Shown here piece by piece: positions 56,850 to 64,000 of a DNA stretch of 64,000 nt; the stretch's first letter is position 1, and each line of letters starts with the position of its first letter. The position numbers and the translations under genes are program-made. Below the pieces are notes generated by a model. It saw only the letters and a program-made list of their open reading frames with translations. It ran no database searches and was not told the origin of the DNA. Origin of the DNA: Bacteroidota bacterium (GTDB lineage: Bacteria > Bacteroidota > Bacteroidia > B-17B0 > Aurantibacillaceae); the NCBI GenBank assembly GCA_020403265.1, contig JADBXZ010000017.1, positions 1-64,000 of the forward strand, read 5' to 3'.

Positions 56850-58823
56850 CTATTTTGAAATTACTCTAAACTCCGTTCTTCTATTTTTGGCCTTATTTTC
56901 CGGTGTATCATTTTTAACTTTTGGCTTAGTATCACCGTAACCTTTATAGCTTAATCTTGCGGCTCCAATTTTACCTTCGTTAACCAAATATTCAACCACA
57001 GATTTAGCCCTATTATTAGAAAGGGTTAAGTTAGCTTTTTTATCGCCATCACTATCGGTATGACCACCAACCTCAATTTTAAGACTTGGGTTCTTAGTTA
57101 AAAAATTAACCAATTTATTCAATTCTACTTTGCTTTCTGCTTTCAAGTCCCATTTATTGACATCAAAAAATACATTCTTTAGTTCGATGACACTGCCTGT
57201 ATCGATCGGCTGTAAAGGAATATCCAGTACATAAGGTTTTGTAAAATCTGCTATTTTATTTTTTAAAATAAAATTATCGCTATAAAACGCATAACCTTCT
57301 TTACTAACATTTACCATGTAGTTTTTATTAGAAGTTAAGGTCACAAAAAATTCACCATTTTTTTGAGAGAAGGATTGTGTTACCTTTTCCTGTTTATCCA
57401 AATCAAATAATTCGAAAGTTGCTTCCAGAGGTTCTTTGGTTTTAGAGTTATAAATTTTTCCTTTTACGTAGGTAATTTTTTCAGGCCTAACATCCTCAGG
57501 TAATTCAAACTGATAGATATCCAAATCACCATAACCACCTTCTCTTTCACTGGCAAAATAGGCTAAGTTTCCTGCAGGGTCAACTAATAAACTATTTTCA
57601 TTTTTAGCTGAGTTAATTGGATAACCTAAGTTAACGGCTGGCCCCCAATCGCCATTTGGTTGGCGTTTACTCATAAATAAATCCGTTCCGCCTAAGCCTG
57701 GTAAACCATTGCTTGCAAAATACAAAGTCATATTATCTGCATGAATAAAAACACTTTCCTCCTCACCTGAAGAATTGACATTCTCATTCAATTTAACCGG
57801 TTGTTTAAATTTTCCGTCCTCACCTATTTCGCTCATATAAATATCCACATCTTTTGCTGCAGGACCTCTGCCGGTATAACCTTTAATAAAATAAAGTGTT
57901 TTACCATCGCTGCTAAAACTTGGTTGCGTTTCCCAATTTTTACTATTAATTAGATTTCCGCCATTTCTTGGTTTACTCCATCGCCCATTAACTTTTACGG
58001 AATAAAAAATATCACAACTTCCAAATCCTTTTCTATCCTGCCCCCCATAATCTCCGAACTCATCGGAACAGGATGCAAAAAACATGATATTCCCATCGGC
58101 AGATAATGTTGGTGCACCTTCGTTTCCGTAACTATTAATATCAGTTAAAGGGAAAGCGGCCTGCCAAACATTTTTCTCTTTATAACTCATGTAAAAGTCT
58201 TCGTTAAATGCACCAACAATATCTTTTCTTGGTATTGCACGCGTAAACATAAACTGCTTTCCATCAGCGCTGATAGCAGGGAAGTATTCCCCATTTTCTG
58301 TATTAATACCGGGTCCTACATTAATGGGCTTAAAAGGCTTTGGATTTTTAACTAAATTAATTGCAAAGTCGGCATTCTTAACTTCTTTTTCAGCATCTAC
58401 TTTTAAAGTAGGGCTAATTCGTTCGAATTTTAAAAAATTTTGAAATGATAACTTGGCATTTTCATACTGCGCCTCTGCCTTATAGGCCTGACCAAGATAA
58501 TAATTGTTATCTGTCATGAATTTTGGGGCAATTAATATAGCTTGCTTATAATAATCTATGGCTTGTTTAGGCTTATTCTTCATCATTAGAAAATCAGCGT
58601 AAGCCGAATTAGCCTCAGCGAAATTTGGATCTTCTTTTATAGCAGCAATTATTTTTTTTTCAGCCTCATCATCATTCCTCATACTAAAAAGCTTCTTGCT
58701 TTCCTCAAACAATTTAATGGCCTTTTTATTTGTTGAAGTATAGGCACCCGGAGGCAAATTAGTTTGTGCTAAACATAATTGCCATGCGAAACAAAACAGA
58801 AGAAGTGAATAAATCTTTTTCAT
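56850..58823 (-). CDS. PorE-like TPR/PD40/CRD/OmpA envelope protein
   Basis: A 657-residue exported protein. After a signal peptide come TPR-like repeats (about 28-150), then WD40-like/PD40 beta-propeller repeats (about 170-450: GEYFPAISADGKQF, GAPTLSADGNIMFF, TQPSFSSDGKTLYF). A carboxypeptidase-regulatory-like domain follows (about 455-535). The end is an OmpA peptidoglycan-binding domain with GGHTDSDGDKKANL and NNRAKSVVEYL. This order is that of PorE, a type IX secretion accessory protein, although other OmpA proteins of this phylum share it. Its 37-bp gap separates it from the small gene. Confidence 0.88.
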   Translation of the reverse strand: MKKIYSLLLFCFAWQLCLAQTNLPPGAYTSTNKKAIKLFEESKKLFSMRNDDEAEKKIIAAIKEDPNFAEANSAYADFLMMKNKPKQAIDYYKQAILIAPKFMTDNNYYLGQAYKAEAQYENAKLSFQNFLKFERISPTLKVDAEKEVKNADFAINLVKNPKPFKPINVGPGINTENGEYFPAISADGKQFMFTRAIPRKDIVGAFNEDFYMSYKEKNVWQAAFPLTDINSYGNEGAPTLSADGNIMFFASCSDEFGDYGGQDRKGFGSCDIFYSVKVNGRWSKPRNGGNLINSKNWETQPSFSSDGKTLYFIKGYTGRGPAAKDVDIYMSEIGEDGKFKQPVKLNENVNSSGEEESVFIHADNMTLYFASNGLPGLGGTDLFMSKRQPNGDWGPAVNLGYPINSAKNENSLLVDPAGNLAYFASEREGGYGDLDIYQFELPEDVRPEKITYVKGKIYNSKTKEPLEATFELFDLDKQEKVTQSFSQKNGEFFVTLTSNKNYMVNVSKEGYAFYSDNFILKNKIADFTKPYVLDIPLQPIDTGSVIELKNVFFDVNKWDLKAESKVELNKLVNFLTKNPSLKIEVGGHTDSDGDKKANLTLSNNRAKSVVEYLVNEGKIGAARLSYKGYGDTKPKVKNDTPENKAKNRRTEFRVISK

Positions 58824-58913
58824 ATGTAGATATTATTTTTTTTAATTGCCATATGGAATAACCAGTTTATCTTGACATGTGTTTGTGCTTAAGGAAAACA
58901 TGGTTATTTCATA

Positions 58914-60770
58914 TTACAAACCTGCCCAGCTTTTTAAAGTTAATTTTTGTTTATCAGTTAACTGATCTAACACTTTAATTTTATTTTTCTGAACCACATC
59001 CACTTTCATAGCTATAGCCTGTAGCGTTTTTGTTTTATACTTTCCTTTCCTACGTTTTGGGCGTTCTACTTCAAATGTAACCAAGTCACCTTCTTTAGTT
59101 TGATTATAATAATTGGTAAACACTTCTTTAATACTATTCATATCAACAACCTTGCCATTAACTTTTGAAATTTCATCTCCCTCCTTAAATTTTAATTTTT
59201 TACCAAATTCATCCATTTGGCGTGTGTTGTATACCACCAGTCTCAAAGTAGCCTGATTAAATCCGTAATCTACACCTCCCATGGTAATTTCTTTGGATTT
59301 GGCTTCTTTTATAAATTCTACACCTATTTTCGAAAGGATTTCCTTCATCGGCAAAGGTTGTTTACCACCAACGTGTCTTCTTAAAAATTCACCAACTTCA
59401 GGGTAGGTCATTTGTTCTATTTCCTTGAACAAATCTGCATCATTGAATGATTTATTTTTTCCATACTTTAAGGATAAGTCCTTCATTAGTTCTTGCGTTC
59501 CATATTTGCCGGAACTTAATTCTCGCAATAAGATGTCCAAACACATACCAATAACGGCACCTTTTTCGTAAACATTACTGTATTGCCCGTGTACTTTTTC
59601 AATTAAAACATTTTTACTCATCCAGGTGAAACTCATTGTATCATTAAATGCCACCAAACTGTTGTTATACTTCTCCATCATGGTATTAAGCAGATCATCA
59701 ACTGTTGTAAGACCTCCTTTGCATTGAGCATGATGAGCAGCATATTCAGTCATCCCTTCATACAGCCATAAATGCTCGCTCATGGTTGGATTATTAAAAT
59801 CAAACTCACCAATCTGAGTAGCATGAATGTTTAATGGTGTAACGATATGAAAAAATTCATGTGCAGCAACATCTCTTATTTCTTGTTTAATGGCAGTACT
59901 GTCATCTTCATATAAAACGTAAAACGAAGAATAAGAATGCTCTAATGCGCCGCTTGCTCCTGATAAAGTTGCTTTGGATGTGAAATAAAATAAAAATGCA
60001 TATTTATTAACGGGTAAAGTTCCGCCTAAATATTTACGTTGTACATCTAATAGTTCCGTTAGCGTATTTGCAATAAATTTTGAATTTATTTTTTTATTAG
60101 GAGAATAAACACTTACCAAAACCTGTGTATTTGCTACCTGAATAGATGTGGTATCCGGCATCGTATACATAATTGGAGAATCCACCAAATCATTGTAATT
60201 GAAAACTGTAATTACATCCTTTGACTCACCAATTTTCAAATTAGACAATCCGGTGCTTGGATAAAAGCCTTTAGGTTTGGTAAACTCAAGAACAAAGTTT
60301 GCTTTGATATAATTCTTAAAGTAGCCGAATAAATTGTGTGTGTTAATGCTAAAGTTTTTACCATCTTCAAAATTACTGCCCCCCGGCTCAAATACCACCT
60401 TTTTGTCAACGCTAGAATTACCGGTTTTATCAAATGTGTCATCAACTTCATACGTAATTTTTTCAATTAGATTAGCCGGCGAAAGTTTGTAGCGGTTCTC
60501 ATCTAACTTTACTACTGTAATTGTGGCACCATTTTTTCCTGCAACTTTAAAATTAGTAATGAATTTTCCAAAATCGTAAACCTCGTATGTGCCAGGCACC
60601 ATGGCAGGGAAACAAAACTCTATTTCCGTTTCTTTAATGGTTGGCGGGGTTAATTCAACTAACAGCTTGTCGTTTTTAACAGAGGTTAAATTTACTGAGT
60701 AGTAATAGTTTTCATCTGCGCTTAAAAGGTTATAACAGCTAACTAAAAAAAGTAAAAGTATTTTTTTCAT
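58914..60770 (-). CDS. M61-family metallopeptidase with PDZ domain
   Basis: A 618-residue exported protein. The N-terminal beta domain is of the M61 type. The zinc motif HExxH is HEFFH (H304, E305, H308) followed by the downstream Glu in WLYEGMTEYAA. A PDZ domain occupies about residues 520-595 (YNTRQMDEFGKKLKFKEGDEI). Family members include glycyl aminopeptidase. It lies 49 bp after the CPBP protease gene and 90 bp before the PorE-like gene on the same strand. Confidence 0.92.
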   Translation of the reverse strand: MKKILLLFLVSCYNLLSADENYYYSVNLTSVKNDKLLVELTPPTIKETEIEFCFPAMVPGTYEVYDFGKFITNFKVAGKNGATITVVKLDENRYKLSPANLIEKITYEVDDTFDKTGNSSVDKKVVFEPGGSNFEDGKNFSINTHNLFGYFKNYIKANFVLEFTKPKGFYPSTGLSNLKIGESKDVITVFNYNDLVDSPIMYTMPDTTSIQVANTQVLVSVYSPNKKINSKFIANTLTELLDVQRKYLGGTLPVNKYAFLFYFTSKATLSGASGALEHSYSSFYVLYEDDSTAIKQEIRDVAAHEFFHIVTPLNIHATQIGEFDFNNPTMSEHLWLYEGMTEYAAHHAQCKGGLTTVDDLLNTMMEKYNNSLVAFNDTMSFTWMSKNVLIEKVHGQYSNVYEKGAVIGMCLDILLRELSSGKYGTQELMKDLSLKYGKNKSFNDADLFKEIEQMTYPEVGEFLRRHVGGKQPLPMKEILSKIGVEFIKEAKSKEITMGGVDYGFNQATLRLVVYNTRQMDEFGKKLKFKEGDEISKVNGKVVDMNSIKEVFTNYYNQTKEGDLVTFEVERPKRRKGKYKTKTLQAIAMKVDVVQKNKIKVLDQLTDKQKLTLKSWAGL

Positions 60771-60819
60771 TCTATATTATTTAATATTGGGTATTATTGA
60801 ATTTAAAATTAAATATAAA

Positions 60820-61803
60820 CTATCTGTAAAGAAGGTCGAAATTTTTCCACTTGTATTTAATCCAAAATATTGAAAAGGTTGCGACTAACATGCACAAGCT
60901 TAACATCATTTCAGCCATGCCATTATTATATTCGATGGCAAAAATAGAATAAGCTTTAAGAACAGATACTTTGGAAGTTGTAAATATGGTTACAATTAGG
61001 TTATTGGCGCAATGAATACCAAATGCAAGTTCTAACCCCTCATCCATTAAGGTTATAATGCCTAGAAACAAACCAAAGGTAAAGTAATAAAAAAACGTGC
61101 TAAAAATGCCATACTCCTTTACTTCCGGATTAGACATGTGCATGAGTGAAAAAATAAGTGAAGTAATTAAAACAGGGAATAAACCTTGTTTTAAGCCAAT
61201 CGAAAGGCCTTGTAGGGTATAACCTCTGAACAGAATTTCTTCCCATAAAGTTTGTATTGGTATAAAAACGAGCAATATAGCTAAACTACCTAAAAACTTA
61301 GGCAAATCAAACGCTAAAGTGAAATTTTCAGTATCTAAGAAGTATTGGATCATCAACGTAAAGATTAACAAACTAGCCCACAACATAAAGCCAAACCAAA
61401 ATTTCCTTTTTCTAAATCGAGGGAAACCTGTTAAAACGCTGAGCAAATTCTTCTTATGTATTTTATATAATCCAATCAAAAACAGAATCAATGTTACAAC
61501 AAAAATTGAAAACACTATTAATAACATGATATTTCTATCTATCACTAATCGATCTGCATTGAATAATACATTAGCATTGGCTTTTATTTCGGCTGTATCA
61601 ACGCCAACTTCTTTAGCTCTCACAAAAAGTGGAATCAATAATAAACTTGGATAAAGAAAATATCCTGTTAGAGCTAATACAATTGTTAAAGCATACATAT
61701 AGAATTTATTGTATCCTGAACTTATTCCTTTTAGTAAAAACTTATTTTTAAACTCAGTTTGAACTGGTTTTTCGGATTCAGTTATCTGGTCTTTTAGATT
61801 CAA
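60820..61803 (-). CDS. CPBP-family intramembrane glutamic protease
   Basis: A 327-residue membrane protein with about seven helices. The CPBP motif is WEEILFRGY (E188, E189, R193), and the histidine motif is LMHMSNP (H222), with a later His-containing segment GIHCANN. Family members are Rce1-like proteases; bacterial roles include bacteriocin immunity and membrane protein processing. The start is TTG at 61803: no in-frame ATG occurs before the upstream stop. Confidence 0.9.
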   Translation of the reverse strand: MNLKDQITESEKPVQTEFKNKFLLKGISSGYNKFYMYALTIVLALTGYFLYPSLLLIPLFVRAKEVGVDTAEIKANANVLFNADRLVIDRNIMLLIVFSIFVVTLILFLIGLYKIHKKNLLSVLTGFPRFRKRKFWFGFMLWASLLIFTLMIQYFLDTENFTLAFDLPKFLGSLAILLVFIPIQTLWEEILFRGYTLQGLSIGLKQGLFPVLITSLIFSLMHMSNPEVKEYGIFSTFFYYFTFGLFLGIITLMDEGLELAFGIHCANNLIVTIFTTSKVSVLKAYSIFAIEYNNGMAEMMLSLCMLVATFSIFWIKYKWKNFDLLYR

Positions 61804-61866
61804 TCTAAATTTTTAGAGGATCGAAATTAGATTATAAATATAAGTATTTTTATCAAAAAAAATTTA

Positions 61867-62817
61867 ATGAAAAAGACCATCGCCATTTTAGCAGGAACAC
61901 TGCTCGTTTTAATTTCTTGTTCTGAATCAAAAGAAGTTAAAACATATTATACAGTTGAAGAATTAGGGGAAGCTCTGTTTTTTGACCCTATTCTCTCAAG
62001 AGACAGCACTATAAGCTGCGCCAGCTGCCATCAGCCTCAATTTGCCTTTGCAGATAATAAAGCTGTTAGCGATGGTTTTAACAATCAAAAAACAGATAGA
62101 AATACGCCGTCATGTATGAACATGAGTGCGCGTAATGCTTATTTCTGGGATGGTCGTGCCGAAACACTTGAAGAACAAGCATTAGGACCTATTGAGAGTT
62201 CTGTAGAAATGAACCTTCCATTAAGTATTGCTATTAAACGTTTAAAACGAAGTGAACAATACAAGCAATCTTTTCGGGCCGTTTTTAATGCCATGCCTTC
62301 AATTCAAAACATGGCCACAGCATTAGCCGATTATCAGCGTACTTTAGAAACAAACGATAGTCCATTTGATAATTACCTCACAGGCAGAGATACCACACAA
62401 TTAAGCGCCAGTGCAAAAAGAGGTTTGGAATTATTTAACACCAAAGCAAGATGTTTTGATTGTCATTTTGGTGTTGATTTTACAGGTAACGACAAATTTA
62501 AAAACATTGGCTTATACAATGGTAAAAATTACAACGATGCCGGTAGATACAAAATCAGTAATAATCCAAAGGACATAGGTGCCTTTAAAACACCGGGGCT
62601 AAGAAACATTGCACAAACTGCACCATATATGCACGATGGCAGTATTAAAACATTAGCAGATGTAATTGATTATTACAATGAACCCGACAAATTAGTTCCA
62701 AACAGTATTAATCGTGATACCTCTTTAAGTAAACCACTTGGCTTAAGAGCTGCGGAAAAGAAAGATTTAGAGAATTTTTTATTGAGTTTAAGCGATAAAC
62801 GTTTTGCCAAAAAATAA
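61867..62817 (+). CDS. Di-heme cytochrome c peroxidase (MauG/CcpA family), lipoprotein
   Basis: A 316-residue exported protein with a lipobox (LVLISC, about C18). Two c-type heme sites are visible: CASCH (C51, C54, H55) and CFDCH (C196, C199, H200). Family motifs include RNTPSCMN, FWDGRA and FKTPGLRNIAQTAPYMHDG. It should reduce hydrogen peroxide in the periplasm with electrons from a c-type cytochrome. Length is normal. It implies a c-type cytochrome maturation system elsewhere. Confidence 0.94.
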   Translation: MKKTIAILAGTLLVLISCSESKEVKTYYTVEELGEALFFDPILSRDSTISCASCHQPQFAFADNKAVSDGFNNQKTDRNTPSCMNMSARNAYFWDGRAETLEEQALGPIESSVEMNLPLSIAIKRLKRSEQYKQSFRAVFNAMPSIQNMATALADYQRTLETNDSPFDNYLTGRDTTQLSASAKRGLELFNTKARCFDCHFGVDFTGNDKFKNIGLYNGKNYNDAGRYKISNNPKDIGAFKTPGLRNIAQTAPYMHDGSIKTLADVIDYYNEPDKLVPNSINRDTSLSKPLGLRAAEKKDLENFLLSLSDKRFAKK

Positions 62818-62843
62818 ACCAAACCGTTGAATTTAGGCAAAAT

Positions 62844-63884
62844 TTAAATTGTTGCACTTTTAACAAGCTCTAAACTGCCTTTTTCAGTATTCAAAGTAGC
62901 TAAGGCCCCTAAAGGCAAGGTGAGTTTATTTTCAATGTGTCCAATCATAAAGTCGGATACCACAGGAATTTTTAAATCAGAAAAATGCTGTGACAGTACT
63001 TCCTCAATTGTAAAGGCTTTAGCAGGTTCTTCTGCCAAACATTTACTGCACTTACCAAATATAATTCCGGAAACGTTATCAATGATGCCTGATAATTTAA
63101 GTTGCGTTAACATACGATCAATGCTGTAAGGTTCTTCCTTTGCTTCTTCTAAAAACAAAATGGCTCCCTTAAAATCGGGCAAGTATTTACTCCCAATTAA
63201 ACTGGTTAAAACGGTTAAGTTACCGCCCCACAATTCACCGGTAGCGATGCCTTTACTGTGTACTTTGAGTTGTAAATCAGTAACAGGATTTTTAGGATAT
63301 TGAACCGCTTCGGCATTCATGCATACTTTTTTAAATACCTCGGTGGTAAATTCATTCCAACCCGAGTTACCAACAGGACCATGAAATGTAATTAACCCCG
63401 TTTGATTGGTGATAGCAAGCAATAAGGCTGTAATGTCGCTAAAGCCAATTAAGATTTTTGGATTTTGTTTAATTAATGAATAGTTCAGTAAATCAAGAAT
63501 ACGGGCGCATCCCCAACCGCCTTTCATACAAAAAATAGCACTAATAGTTTTATCAGCAAAAAACTGATTTAGTTCATTTGCTCTTTCCTCATCCGTTCCG
63601 GCAAAGTAACCATGTTTTAAACTTAAGGTTTTGCCTAATACGACTTCAAATCCAAAGCCTGTTAAAATATGGGTGAAGGTTTCAACTTGTTTAGAATCCC
63701 AAACCGTACCTGCAGGCGAGGAAATAGCAACCTTTGTTCTCTTTTTTAATGCTTTCGGGAAAATTTTAGTTGCTGAATGAGTAGTTACTGAATTAGTTAA
63801 TTCGCTTGCCAGTATAGGCGAGCCAATTAATGTTGTTAAACTTATTGCCAAACCCGATTTAAGAAAATGCCTTCTATCTGTCAT
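62844..63884 (-). CDS. S66-family LD-carboxypeptidase, exported
   Basis: A 346-residue protein. The N-terminus MTDRRHFLKSGLAISL resembles a Tat-type signal, with an RR pair. The S66 fold shows KVAISSPAGTV, the turn MKGGWGCARIL, and the nucleophile serine region LIGFSDITALLLA. The catalytic Glu and His are expected in FLEEAKEEPYSIDRML and GHIENKLTLP. It should cleave the L,D bond of tetrapeptide stems in peptidoglycan recycling. The Tat prediction is tentative. Confidence 0.92.
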   Translation of the reverse strand: MTDRRHFLKSGLAISLTTLIGSPILASELTNSVTTHSATKIFPKALKKRTKVAISSPAGTVWDSKQVETFTHILTGFGFEVVLGKTLSLKHGYFAGTDEERANELNQFFADKTISAIFCMKGGWGCARILDLLNYSLIKQNPKILIGFSDITALLLAITNQTGLITFHGPVGNSGWNEFTTEVFKKVCMNAEAVQYPKNPVTDLQLKVHSKGIATGELWGGNLTVLTSLIGSKYLPDFKGAILFLEEAKEEPYSIDRMLTQLKLSGIIDNVSGIIFGKCSKCLAEEPAKAFTIEEVLSQHFSDLKIPVVSDFMIGHIENKLTLPLGALATLNTEKGSLELVKSATI

Positions 63885-63919
63885 TAGCTATGTGGTTTAG
63901 CGTTGATACTTTTAACTTT

Positions 63920-64000
63920 TTACATACCTGTACCGTGGCAGTTTTTGTATTTTTTTCCACTACCACAAGGACAAGGATCATTTCTGCCTATTTTTGGTTC
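63920..64000 (-). CDS. secA: C-terminal end of SecA-type protein (SEC-C zinc motif), partial
   Basis: The minus strand has an open frame entering from beyond the window and ending in TAA at 63920-63922. The last 26 codons encode GRNDPCPCGSGKKYKNCHG followed by TGM. This is the SEC-C zinc-binding motif (CxCx8CH), which ends SecA in most bacteria and binds SecB or phospholipid. Other proteins can also carry SEC-C, so the SecA assignment is likely but not certain from 26 residues. The gene continues to the right of position 64000. Confidence 0.82.
   Translation of the reverse strand, partial: EPKIGRNDPCPCGSGKKYKNCHGTGM

Overview
ORGANISM. The window is AT-rich bacterial chromosome from a member of the Bacteroidota. 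The evidence is internal: one cargo protein with a gliding-associated (CHU_C, type B) C-terminal domain, one with a type A Por/T9SS sorting domain, a PorE-like OmpA protein, two LytS/LytTR two-component pairs, a YtxJ protein (bacillithiol marker), a 7TMR-DISM receptor, and promoters fitting the TTTG-N20-TAnnTTTG rule of this phylum. I cannot place it below phylum; a flavobacterial or chitinophagal-type environmental lineage is plausible. Apart from a few palindromes, I see no phage, transposase, integrase or CRISPR array: this is core chromosome with dense genes, short gaps and several overlapping convergent ends. LAYOUT. 1-7024: tRNA-Val with its terminator, promoter and an odd duplicated leader; then Nif3-like and zinc-ribbon proteins, a DPP III-like lipoprotein, a BtuF-like protein, YtxJ and an acyl-CoA carboxylase beta subunit. 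7131-13457: a 2108-residue TPR/eight-GAF/SpoIIE phosphatase, the most striking gene here. 13473-21105: DUF4846 and VWA exported proteins, a TPR-LytS kinase with its LytTR regulator, a lipoprotein and a MuiA-like protein. 21106-29994: hemF, a LysM/type-1 periplasmic-binding hybrid, guaA, an LTxxQ protein, a cyclophilin, a small lipoprotein, a TatD hydrolase, a GlcD-like oxidase and a Crp-family regulator. 29991-40111: an MMPL/RND exporter, a T9SS type B adhesin-like protein with a GNAT enzyme, pyrG-rimM, a 515-bp palindrome-rich gap, then the C-terminal half of a split transketolase with a lipoprotein. 40183-47203: a serine hydrolase, a second LytS/LytTR pair whose kinase gene carries an apparent frameshift, and the hpt-adk-obgE cluster in which adenylate kinase has a long histone-H1-like lysine-rich tail. 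47292-64000: a secreted M43 protease, a 7TMR-SpoIIE phosphatase behind pruA, a second MMPL exporter with mnmD, a PorE-like OmpA protein, M61 and CPBP proteases, a di-heme peroxidase, an LD-carboxypeptidase, and the last 26 codons of a SecA-type protein. HOW IT FITS TOGETHER. Housekeeping (GTP/CTP/AMP metabolism, ribosome assembly, heme, tRNA modification, Sec export) is interleaved with envelope and signalling genes. Two SpoIIE-type phosphatases and two LytS/LytTR pairs make it rich in signalling, but no anti-sigma factor or STAS partner is encoded within the window. The best candidates for undescribed biology are the GAF-dyad array, the adenylate kinase tail and the tRNA-Val leader duplication.
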